From an uncultured Erysipelotrichaceae bacterium (GTDB lineage Bacteria > Bacillota_I > Bacilli_A > RFN20 > CAG-826): DNA of 5,552 nucleotides. The stretch is taken from contig CADCDV010000043.1 of NCBI GenBank assembly GCA_902800255.1, positions 1 to 5,552 on the forward strand, given 5' to 3'. Numbering within the stretch: position 1 is the stretch's first letter; each line of letters begins with the position of its first letter. The translations under genes were made by a program, and so were the position numbers. Below, one piece after another: positions 1 through 5,243 of the stretch. The notes below the pieces were generated by a model, which had not been told where the DNA came from, did no database searches, and was given only the letters and a program-made list of their open reading frames with translations.

Positions 1-169
1 TGTAAAGGTTGTTTAAGTTAGCTTTCCCAAGGAAATAGATGGAACCACCACGGCCTCCGTTTCCTCCATCTGGACCGCCTTTCGCGGTGTTTTTGTCACG
101 AAGAAAAGAGATGCAGCCGTCGCCGCCTTTTCCGCTTCTGACTTCGATAACGCAACGGTCGATCAGCAT
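1..169 (-). CDS. obg: Obg family GTPase, N-terminal part (runs off left edge)
   Basis: This encodes the first 56 residues of Obg (ObgE/CgtA), a ribosome-associated GTPase of 50S assembly and stress control. The visible part lies in the glycine-rich Obg fold: it starts MLIDRCVIEVRSGKGGDG and continues with the family hallmark KGGPDGGNGGRGG (residues 30-42), then an N-L-N-x-L-Y segment. The GTPase G-motifs lie outside the window. The start is ATG 169-167 with AGAGG at 176-180, 6 nt upstream. The usual Obg segment FRREKxVPKGGP here reads FLRDKNTAKGGP, a mild divergence. Just upstream is the in-frame tail of a glycosyltransferase, whose stop lies 1 nt from this ATG (TAATATG), so translation is probably coupled. 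In many Bacillota obg follows rpmA directly; here a terminator and a glycosyltransferase gene lie between. The identification is secure for the visible part. Confidence 0.95.
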   Translation of the reverse strand, partial: MLIDRCVIEVRSGKGGDGCISFLRDKNTAKGGPDGGNGGRGGSIYFLGKANLNNLY

Positions 170-170
170 A

Positions 171-299
171 TTAGGCCTCTTTTCTCTTTAAGGATTCCTT
201 TTCCTCATCGGAAAGGATGTAGTTCTTCTTGTTCTTTTTGATGCGTTTCATGTCACCGATGAAGTTCATCGATGTTTTGGCGGCTTTCTCAATCGTTGA
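171..299 (-). pseudogene. Severed C-terminal tail of the glycosyltransferase
   Basis: After the TAA at 300-302 the glycosyltransferase frame runs on for 42 sense codons to a second TAA at 171-173. The tail begins STIEKAAKTS, continues MNFIGDMKRIKKNKKNY, and ends in a charged stretch rich in Lys and Glu. The junction NWNDGE-stop-STIEK resembles the place where DPM1-like proteins pass from their last strand (W-x-D followed by a Ser-rich turn) into C-terminal helices (family knowledge, not tested here). Joined, the protein would be about 253 residues, a normal length for the family. The second TAA lies 1 nt before the obg ATG, as expected for a real gene end in an operon. I infer a nonsense substitution or base-calling error. 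An independent 32-residue peptide from the internal ATG at 258-260 is possible, but I see no clear ribosome binding site for it. Confidence 0.7.
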
Positions 300-932
300 T
301 TACTCACCATCGTTCCAGTTGCATGGGACTTCTTGGATATCGAATCCGTTGAGATGGCAGAAATAGAGATATTCGACATCGAAGGCAACGCCATCGATGA
401 TCTGATGTTTCGCTAAAGCTTTCGCGAGGTCTTTCCTGAAAAGCTTGAAGCCACACTGGGTCTCGGAGTAGCCAAGATGGAAACGCATTCTGATAAGGAT
501 GCGGCTGACCCAGCTGACGAAACGTCTCTTAAGGGTCTGTTTGGTCTCGATGACCGCGCCTTTGCAACGTCTAGAAGCGATGAATCCATCGTGCTTTTCA
601 ATGACAGGAAGGATTCTTTCCATAATGTGGAGATCGGTCGCGAAATCGGCATCCATGAATATGATGTAATCACCATCGGCCTCAAGGAAGCCATGTTGGA
701 CGTTATGGCCTTTGCCAAGTTTATTCTCGTAAGGAACAACCTTAACGCGGTGATCGAATTTGGCCATCAAAACCTCAGCGAGGCTGACGTTCTTATCATC
801 ACTCCCATCAAGGACAACCAAAAACTCGTAATCGATTCCTAAGGTCTCGAAATACGGGAGTCCGACCTTCTCGATGTTTTCGAAGCAGGTCGCTGTCTGG
901 TTTTTGCAAGGGATGACGATACTTAGTTTCAT
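300..932 (-). CDS. Family 2 glycosyltransferase (DPM1/ALG5-like), cut short by an in-frame TAA
   Basis: The 210-residue product is a GT-A fold family 2 glycosyltransferase like polyprenyl/dolichyl-phosphate sugar transferases, which move a sugar from a nucleotide donor to a lipid phosphate at the inner membrane face. Visible features are the start MKLSIVIPCKNQ (beta strand 1), DGS at 42-44, KLGKGHNV at 71-78, the metal-binding DAD at 94-96, QCGFKLF at 159-165, and FDVE at 184-187. There is no membrane span. The start ATG 932-930 fits the family N-terminus exactly. The protein stops at TAA 300-302 directly after EVPCNWNDGE, where family members continue, and the same frame stays open for 42 codons. 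All catalytic motifs precede the stop, so a short protein might still fold, but it would lack the expected C-terminal helices. The gene has its own promoter and no Shine-Dalgarno. The acceptor and sugar cannot be told from sequence. Confidence 0.85.
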   Translation of the reverse strand: MKLSIVIPCKNQTATCFENIEKVGLPYFETLGIDYEFLVVLDGSDDKNVSLAEVLMAKFDHRVKVVPYENKLGKGHNVQHGFLEADGDYIIFMDADFATDLHIMERILPVIEKHDGFIASRRCKGAVIETKQTLKRRFVSWVSRILIRMRFHLGYSETQCGFKLFRKDLAKALAKHQIIDGVAFDVEYLYFCHLNGFDIQEVPCNWNDGE

Positions 933-942
933 AGCGTTTAAT

Positions 943-970
943 ATTATACGATTTTTTTGTTTTATTGAAA
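943..970 (-). promoter_or_regulatory. Promoter of the glycosyltransferase-obg unit
   Basis: A perfect -10 hexamer TATAAT lies at 943-948. Upstream, TTTCAA at 965-970 (16 nt spacer) or GTTTCA at 966-971 (17 nt spacer) is a weak -35, and the spacer is A-rich. Only 10 nt separate the -10 from the ATG at 932, so a normal start about 7 nt downstream (around 935-937) would leave a 3-5 nt leader. The promoter sits immediately after the rpmA terminator, so the glycosyltransferase and obg form a new transcription unit. Confidence 0.65.
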
Positions 971-999
971 CAAAAACGGGCCTTATGGAAAGACCCGTT
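967..999 (-). terminator. Intrinsic terminator after rpmA
   Basis: On the minus strand AACGGG (994-999) pairs with CCCGTT (975-980). Inside it are U-G, C-G and two U-A pairs, giving a stem of about 10 bp with a 5-nt loop. TTTTTGTTT follows directly. It ends the rplU-prp-rpmA operon 20 nt after the rpmA stop. The plus strand has no T-run at the other end, so it works one way only. Confidence 0.88.
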
Positions 1000-1019
1000 A
1001 AAGTTCAGTGTTAGCCGAA

Positions 1020-1301
1020 TTAGTTGGCGTAGACGGAGACTCTCTTCCCCTTCTGGCCGACGCGTTCGAACTTAACGGTGCCATCGATAAGGGCATAGAT
1101 GGTATCGTCGCCACCTTTGGCGGTGTTGATGCCAGGATGGATACGGGTGCCTCTTTGTCTATAGATGATGTTGCCAGCAAGGACTTGCTGACCGTCACCG
1201 ACCTTAGCGCCAAGTCTTCTGCCAGCGGAATCACGGCCGTTCTTGGTGCTCGAAACGCCTTTCTTGGAGGCGAATAATTGGAGATCAATGATGAATTTCA
1301 T
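1020..1301 (-). CDS. rpmA: 50S ribosomal protein L27 precursor
   Basis: This is ribosomal protein L27 (93 residues), a 50S protein whose N-terminus reaches the peptidyl transferase centre. The family signature GRDSAGRRLGAK is at residues 22-33 and GNIIYRQRGTRIHPG is in the middle. The first ten residues, MKFIIDLQLF, match the Bacillota-specific N-terminal extension (usual form LQFF before A-x-K-K-G). Cleavage is expected between F10 and A11 and is done by Prp, encoded just upstream. The start ATG 1301-1299 overlaps the prp TGA by 4 nt (ATGA), and a purine-rich AGGAAGAAGGAA inside the prp end serves as ribosome binding site. It is the last gene of its operon, followed by a terminator. The C-terminus (RVSVYAN) is short but complete. 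Confidence 0.97.
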   Translation of the reverse strand: MKFIIDLQLFASKKGVSSTKNGRDSAGRRLGAKVGDGQQVLAGNIIYRQRGTRIHPGINTAKGGDDTIYALIDGTVKFERVGQKGKRVSVYAN

Positions 1302-1615
1302 TCTTCCTTCTTCCTTTCTAGAGTCACGTGCTTCGGATAAGAAGCTGCGACGTCTTTAATCTGGGATTCGATCGTTTCGTTCACGATCTGGTCGTGGATG
1401 CTTTGCTTGCCTTTGACAAGAAGCTCCACATTGCCTTCCTCTACTTTCGCCTCATAGATCGACGGATCATCGGTGTAAGCGTTAAGCCCTCCGACGACAA
1501 TCGCGCTGATGGCGGCGCAGACTAAGTCCTCGCCATAGGGCGCGCTATTGGCGTGTCCTTTGACGGTTAAGGATTTGAGGTCTTTGTCACGATAGACGAA
1601 CGTAGCTTTTATCAT
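1298..1615 (-). CDS. prp: Ribosomal-processing cysteine protease Prp (YsxB family)
   Basis: This 105-residue protein is a Prp/YsxB cysteine protease, which removes the N-terminal extension of L27 so that the mature form can enter the ribosome. The catalytic pair is visible: His21 in KGHANSAPYG and Cys33 in DLVCAAIS, with the usual spacing of about 12 residues. The small alpha/beta fold ends in a charged tail. The gene sits between rplU and rpmA, its standard place in Bacillota. Its ATG shares one base with the rplU stop (TAATG at 1613-1617). I see no Shine-Dalgarno before it, so it probably relies on ribosomes reinitiating after rplU, which would hold the protease below its substrate. Its own stop overlaps rpmA as ATGA. 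Confidence 0.93.
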   Translation of the reverse strand: MIKATFVYRDKDLKSLTVKGHANSAPYGEDLVCAAISAIVVGGLNAYTDDPSIYEAKVEEGNVELLVKGKQSIHDQIVNETIESQIKDVAASYPKHVTLERKKEE

Positions 1616-1923
1616 TAGGCGTTGATGGATTTAACAACCAAACAAGTGAAAGGCTGACGATGACCGTGTTTACGGCGGACATTGGCCTTGCTCTTGTAGC
1701 GGTAGACGACGAGTTTCTTGCCTAAACCCTGCTTCTCGACTTTGGCAACAACGGAAGCGCCCTTGACGTAAGGATCGCCAACTTTGTTGGTTTCGCCGCC
1801 GATGAAGAGGACTTTGGAAAGGGTGACGTCTTTTCCGGCTTCGGCATCAAGTTTCTCGACGTAAATCTTATCGCCGACTTCGACTTTGATCTGCTTACCA
1901 CCAGTTTCAACAATGGCGTACAT
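1615..1923 (-). CDS. rplU: 50S ribosomal protein L21
   Basis: Ribosomal protein L21 (102 residues), a 23S rRNA-binding protein of the large subunit. It starts MYAIVETGGKQIKVEVGD (family YAIIxTGGKQYKV) and carries the C-terminal signature RRKHGHRQPFTCLVV near residues 83-97. The start ATG 1923-1921 has a strong AAGGAGG at 1931-1937 with 7 nt spacing. It is the first gene of the operon with prp and rpmA, and its 107-nt leader is structured and probably autoregulatory. Length and content are normal. Confidence 0.97.
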   Translation of the reverse strand: MYAIVETGGKQIKVEVGDKIYVEKLDAEAGKDVTLSKVLFIGGETNKVGDPYVKGASVVAKVEKQGLGKKLVVYRYKSKANVRRKHGHRQPFTCLVVKSINA

Positions 1924-2030
1924 GCTTGTTCCTCCTTATTAGCTTTTGACTCGCTCCGTGCGGTTTAATCACAAAGTGATTAATTGTGGACCGTAGAAAT
2001 GCGGTTGAGGCCCCTAGGGAGGGCGACAAC
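1924..2030 (-). promoter_or_regulatory. Candidate L21 leader (r-protein autoregulatory RNA)
   Basis: The predicted rplU 5' leader is about 107 nt and strongly structured. From the 5' end: GUUG pairs with CAAC around a GCCC/GGGC stem (about 2004-2030); a small CCG/CGG hairpin follows (1990-2003). Next is a perfect 8-bp hairpin UUAAUCAC-UUU-GUGAUUAA (1965-1983), which an outer CGGU/ACCG pairing can extend. CCGCACGGAG and the AAGGAGG site then lead to rplU. No U-tract follows the hairpins, so control would more likely be at translation or by protein binding than by simple termination. Many Bacillota carry an L21 leader element at this position (established knowledge); assignment to that Rfam family is inferred from position and structure, not from a model search. 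Confidence 0.6.
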
Positions 2031-2036
2031 GTGATT

Positions 2037-2065
2037 ATCATACACGCACATATAGGAAAAGTGAA
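2037..2065 (-). promoter_or_regulatory. Promoter of the rplU-prp-rpmA operon
   Basis: The -10 TATGAT is at 2037-2042 (5 of 6 to consensus). The -35 TTCACT at 2060-2065 (4 of 6) is 17 nt upstream. The predicted start is a G near 2030, which places the first leader hairpin exactly at the RNA 5' end. An alternative TTGTAC with 19 nt to TATATG a little upstream is less convincing. Confidence 0.6.
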
Positions 2066-2116
2066 GAATTTTCGTACAATTGTAAAAAGTTGTTTCTTTA
2101 GAAAAGCGATTCCGTT

Positions 2117-2299
2117 CTAGTTCCAGGTGAATGACCAACCGCCTGGCGCTTTCGCCGTGCCTTTGGTTGATTTGAGAAGCCGATAGACCACTACCGCGAC
2201 AATGCTGATGGCTAGGACGGCCATGACAGCGGTCAAAGCCAAAGCCTCCCCTGGGCAGATTGCTTGTCTCTCGCTCAATGTGAGTTCTCTTCCGTTCAT
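2117..2299 (-). CDS. Small single-span membrane peptide with bacteriocin-like leader, family not recognised
   Basis: I do not recognise this 60-residue protein. It is likely real: AGGAGGT (2305-2311) lies 5 nt before ATG 2299, the frame ends cleanly at TAG, and it sits between a terminator and the next promoter. The N-terminus ELTLSERQAICPGEA (5-19) resembles the amphipathic leader of double-glycine peptides (L-S-x-x-E-x-x-x-I-x-G-G), with CPG or PGE where GG would be. A hydrophobic segment at about 19-42 (rich in Ala, Val, Ile, Leu) then ends in YRLLKS. The soluble tail is basic, then PGGWSFTWN, with a W-x-F-x-W pattern. It could be a secreted or membrane-active peptide, a toxin-like peptide, or a membrane microprotein; none is proven. 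No clear promoter is visible, so readthrough from valS or a weak promoter within 2312-2348 would be needed. Confidence 0.7.
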   Translation of the reverse strand: MNGRELTLSERQAICPGEALALTAVMAVLAISIVAVVVYRLLKSTKGTAKAPGGWSFTWN

Positions 2300-2348
2300 A
2301 GATTACCTCCTCACTTCTCATATATTGGCGGTAAATCCATTTTTCCGG

Positions 2349-2379
2349 AAAAAAGAAAAACGCCCTCGTTTGAGAGCGT
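2349..2379 (-). terminator. Intrinsic terminator after valS
   Basis: On the minus strand ACGCTCTC (2372-2379) pairs with GAGGGCGT (2360-2367), 8 bp with one G-U pair and an AAAC loop. TTTTTCTTTTTT follows. It lies 15 nt after the valS stop and separates valS from the small peptide gene. Confidence 0.92.
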
Positions 2380-2394
2380 CCTTCAATTTGCTTT

Positions 2395-4977
2395 TTATAA
2401 CGATGCCAGCTTGTTTTTGAGCGACTCGAGAATTCCTTTGTTTTTCTCAAGTTTGGCCTTCTCAAGATCGACTTTCTCTTTCGGGGCCTTGCTCACGAAG
2501 CCTGGGTTTCCAAGCATCTTCTCGCTGCGGCTGATTTCGAATTCGAGGGTCTCTTTTTCCTTAAGGAGCTTCTCTTTGAGGATGGCTGGATCGACGTCTT
2601 CCTCAACCATGAGCTCGTAGCCTGGGTAAAGGAAGCTTGAACCTCCAAGGCTCTCACCCTTGATCTCGTAAGAGGAAGCGAAGGTGAAACGCTTGAGGTA
2701 TTCGCCAGAACCTTCGAATGGCTCGGCTGGTGAGACAAGGAGCCTGACTTTCGCGTTAGGAGCCATGCCGTTTGTGGATTTGTAGTTACGGATATCCTTG
2801 ATCATTCCTTCCAAAATGGAGAGTTTCTCAACCGCTTTCTTGTTGATGAGATGGCGGTCGTATTCAGGATATGGTTCTTCCATGATGCTCTTCTTGTGGC
2901 CTGGGAGAGAAAGGTACATCTCTTCGGTGACGAATGGAGTGTATGGATAAATCATGAGGATGATGTCCTTCATGACGGTGTAAAGCACGTCTTTGGTGAC
3001 ATCGGCTTCCGCGCCTTCGTGGGACAAAGCGATCTTGCTCATCTCAAGGTATGAGGAACAGAAATCGTCATAGACAAAGTCATAAAGAATCGATGAGGCC
3101 TGACCAAAGTGGTATTTGTCCATCTCGGAACGAACACTCTTGATGGTATGCATGAGCTTATCGATGATGGCGGCATCAAGGACACCCAATGTCTTCTTGT
3201 CGATTGGTCTTGGGGTGTAGTCCTCACCAAGGACGCCTTCGACATAACGGCAGGCGTTCCAAATCTTGTTGAGATAGTTCTCGGCAGCGCCCACTTTCTC
3301 ATCGATGTAACGCATATCCATGCCTGGGGTGCAGTTATTGGTGATGAAGTATCTAAGAGCGTCAACGCCATACTTCTCGATGACGTCGATTGGGTCAACG
3401 CCATTACCTAAGGATTTGGACATCTTACGGCCTTGCGCATCTCGGATAAGACCATGAATGACGACTTCGTGGAATGGGGATTTATCAGTGAAATGTAAAG
3501 ACTGGAAGACCATACGGCTGACCCAGAAGAAGATGATGTCGTAGCCGGTGACGAGGACGCTTGTTGGGAAGTAGCGTTTGAAGTCAGCGGTCTCGGTGTC
3601 TGGCCAACCTAAAGTGGCGAATGGCCAAAGGGCGCTCGAGAACCAGGTATCGAGGACATCCTCATCCTGCTTCCACTCCTTTGGATCCATCTCCTCTTCG
3701 GTGACGACGAGCTCACCGGTCTTGATGTTCGTGTAGGCTGGGATACGGTGTCCCCACCAAAGCTGACGGGAAATGCACCAATCCTCAACGGTGCTCATCC
3801 AACGGGTAAGGACTTTCTCAAAGCGGCGCGGGACGAAGTTGACTTTGTCAGAGCCTTTCTGAGTGGCAAGAACCTTCTCGGCGAGAGGCTTCATCTTGAC
3901 GAACCACTGCTTCGAAAGCATTGGCTCGACGACGCTGTCGCTACGCTCGGAGTGACCGACCGAGTGGACGATCTTCTCGATTTTGACAAGGTGTCCATCT
4001 TCTTTAATTTTGTCGACGAGGGCTTTGCGGCATTCGTAACGATCCATGCCTTTGTATGGGCCGGCAATTTCATTCATATGAGCGGTCTCATCGATACATT
4101 TGATGAACTTGAAACCGTACTTCTTTCCTAAAAGGAAATCGTTAGGGTCGTGGGCTGGGGTGCACTTCATGGCGCCGGTACCGAAAGAAATGTCGACATA
4201 TTCATCGGCCATGAGAGGGATCTCTTCGCCATTGGCTGGGTTGATGACCATCTTGCCGACGAGGTCAGCGTACTTCTTGTCTTTCGGGTTGACGAAGACG
4301 GCGGTGTCGCCGAACATCGTCTCAGGTCTTGTGGTAGCGACGATCAAAGATTTGTCGGTGCCCACCACATCATATTTGAAGTAATAGAACTCACCTTCGT
4401 CGTCCTTGTGGATGACTTCGATGTTGCTTAAAGCGGTTCTGAGCTCTGGGTCCCAGTTGATAATCTTCTCACCCTGGTAGATGAGCCCTTCTTTATATAA
4501 GGTAACGAAGACGTGCCTGACAGCGGCGCTTAAGCCTTCGTCCAAAGTGAATCTTTCTCTCGTGTAATCGACGGATAAGCCCATCTTGGCCCATTGGCTA
4601 TGGATGGTATCGGCGTATTCGTGCTTCCACTCCCAGGCTTTGTTAAGGAAACCTTCTCTTCCAAGGTCGAAACGGGAAAGGCCTTGTTTACTAAGCTTTT
4701 CCTCGACTTTGGCTTGGGTGGCGATGCCAGCGTGGTCCATTCCAGGAACCCAAAGGACGTCATATCCGACTTCTCTCTTGTAACGGGCGATGATGTCTTC
4801 GATTGTTGTGTCCATCGCGTGTCCGAGATGGAGTTTGCCAGTGACGTTTGGCGGCGGAATAACCATGGAGAATGGCTGTTTAGAAAGGTCTCTTCCCGCT
4901 TGGAAGTAGCCTTCTTCTTTCCATTTCTCGTACTTTCCTTCCTCAACTTTATGAGGGTCGTAATGCTTATCGAGCAT
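2395..4977 (-). CDS. valS: Valyl-tRNA synthetase
   Basis: This is cytoplasmic valyl-tRNA synthetase (860 residues), a class I enzyme that joins valine to tRNA-Val and hydrolyses mischarged Thr-tRNA. The HIGH motif is PPPNVTGKLHLGH (41-53, HLGH at 50-53). The CP1 editing domain shows TTRPETMFGDTAV (215-227) and GTGAMKCTPAHDPND (266-280, with the conserved Asp277). WCISRQLWWGHRIPAY follows at 400-415, and the KMSKS loop is at 518-522 in GRKMSKSLGNG. The last 65 or so residues form the Lys/Glu-rich coiled coil that holds tRNA. The start is ATG 4977 (MLDKHYDPHKVEEGKYEKW) with GGAGGC at 4984-4989. The same frame is open 28 codons further to 5061, but that stretch is T-box leader sequence and not protein. 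Expression is controlled by the T-box; an intrinsic terminator follows the stop. Confidence 0.98.
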   Translation of the reverse strand: MLDKHYDPHKVEEGKYEKWKEEGYFQAGRDLSKQPFSMVIPPPNVTGKLHLGHAMDTTIEDIIARYKREVGYDVLWVPGMDHAGIATQAKVEEKLSKQGLSRFDLGREGFLNKAWEWKHEYADTIHSQWAKMGLSVDYTRERFTLDEGLSAAVRHVFVTLYKEGLIYQGEKIINWDPELRTALSNIEVIHKDDEGEFYYFKYDVVGTDKSLIVATTRPETMFGDTAVFVNPKDKKYADLVGKMVINPANGEEIPLMADEYVDISFGTGAMKCTPAHDPNDFLLGKKYGFKFIKCIDETAHMNEIAGPYKGMDRYECRKALVDKIKEDGHLVKIEKIVHSVGHSERSDSVVEPMLSKQWFVKMKPLAEKVLATQKGSDKVNFVPRRFEKVLTRWMSTVEDWCISRQLWWGHRIPAYTNIKTGELVVTEEEMDPKEWKQDEDVLDTWFSSALWPFATLGWPDTETADFKRYFPTSVLVTGYDIIFFWVSRMVFQSLHFTDKSPFHEVVIHGLIRDAQGRKMSKSLGNGVDPIDVIEKYGVDALRYFITNNCTPGMDMRYIDEKVGAAENYLNKIWNACRYVEGVLGEDYTPRPIDKKTLGVLDAAIIDKLMHTIKSVRSEMDKYHFGQASSILYDFVYDDFCSSYLEMSKIALSHEGAEADVTKDVLYTVMKDIILMIYPYTPFVTEEMYLSLPGHKKSIMEEPYPEYDRHLINKKAVEKLSILEGMIKDIRNYKSTNGMAPNAKVRLLVSPAEPFEGSGEYLKRFTFASSYEIKGESLGGSSFLYPGYELMVEEDVDPAILKEKLLKEKETLEFEISRSEKMLGNPGFVSKAPKEKVDLEKAKLEKNKGILESLKNKLASL

Positions 4978-4983
4978 AGATTT

Positions 4984-4989
4984 GCCTCC
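4984..4989 (-). promoter_or_regulatory. valS ribosome binding site (decides the start)
   Basis: GGAGGC lies 6 nt before the ATG at 4977, just past the T-box terminator U-tract. This fixes the start at MLDKHYD. The in-frame ATG at 5061 lies inside the T-box leader, upstream of the terminator, and cannot be the start. Confidence 0.85.
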
Positions 4990-4995
4990 GAATAA

Positions 4996-5020
4996 ATAAA
5001 AAGTCCCTACGAATAGGGAC
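4996..5020 (-). terminator. T-box terminator hairpin upstream of valS
   Basis: GTCCCTA (5014-5020) and TAGGGAC (5003-5009) form a perfect 7-bp stem with a UUCG loop, followed by TTTTTATTT. It forms when tRNA-Val is charged; uncharged tRNA favours pairing of its CCCUA arm with the upstream UAGGG. Confidence 0.93.
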
Positions 5021-5202
5021 GCGGTGCGCGGTACCACCCTAGTTCCTTGTCTTATGGACAAAGCACTCGATCACCCTTAACGCGGATGGACGCCTATCTC
5101 TAGGGTTCTCTGGAAGCGACTCACCTTTCTTCCTAACCGCCTTCTCAGCTTCTGGCGGCTCTCTAAGTAGGAAGGTCAAGGATCCCTCATCCTTCAACGA
5201 AC
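4996..5202 (-). promoter_or_regulatory. T-box leader, valine-specific (controls valS)
   Basis: This leader RNA binds uncharged tRNA-Val and decides between termination and valS transcription. Stem I runs from about 5195 to 5108. It has a GAUGA...CCAGAGA kink-turn base, a distal arm CCGCC/GGCGG with AGAAGCUGAGAA in its loop, and a specifier loop with GUC (5118-5120), a valine codon, in GAGUCGC. The CGCGUUAAGGGUGAUCGAGUG segment fits the stem II/IIA-B region. Stem III is CUUUGUC/GACAAGG (5045-5063). The T-box core AGGGUGGUACCGCG is at 5027-5040. Its bulge UGGU (5033-5036) pairs with tRNA ACCA, matching A73 of tRNA-Val. UAGGG at 5037-5041 can pair with CCCUA at 5005-5009, which forms the antiterminator against the terminator stem. 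Confidence 0.95.
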
Positions 5203-5208
5203 GATGAA

Positions 5209-5237
5209 ATTATAAGACCCCTTCCCTAAAAAGGGAA
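5209..5237 (-). promoter_or_regulatory. valS promoter
   Basis: A perfect -10 TATAAT is at 5209-5214, with a predicted start G near 5202 at the head of the T-box leader. The -35 position (TTCCCT at 5232-5237, 17 nt spacer) is a weak match and also forms one arm of a TTCCCT-TTTT-AGGGAA inverted repeat (5222-5237) between the permease stop and the promoter. Confidence 0.65.
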
Positions 5238-5243
5238 TGAGAA

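Noticed and set aside
171..302. Alternative genetic code in which TAA is sense
   Set aside because: TAA is the natural terminal codon of rplU, rpmA, valS and the permease at expected family lengths, so a single local event is the simpler reading.
477..842. Plus-strand frame of 121 codons
   Set aside because: It is antisense to the glycosyltransferase, has no ribosome binding site I can see, and shows no recognisable motif.
1008..1277. Plus-strand frame of 89 codons
   Set aside because: Antisense shadow of rpmA that starts at the operon terminator; the composition mirrors the L27 codons.
2340..2353. 14-bp perfect palindrome TTTTTCCGGAAAAA next to the valS terminator
   Set aside because: Half of it is the terminator T-run, so A/T symmetry by chance is likely; with no loop it makes a poor hairpin. 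An operator cannot be excluded, but nothing supports one.
1980..2465. Minus-strand frame of 161 codons across the rplU leader, small peptide and valS end
   Set aside because: It crosses a terminator, a promoter and a structured leader, overlaps a better-supported small gene in another frame, and has low-complexity, non-protein-like content.
4978..5061. 28-residue N-terminal extension of valS (start at 5061)
   Set aside because: It is translated T-box leader sequence (stem III, T-box core, terminator). The family N-terminus and a good ribosome binding site fit ATG 4977.
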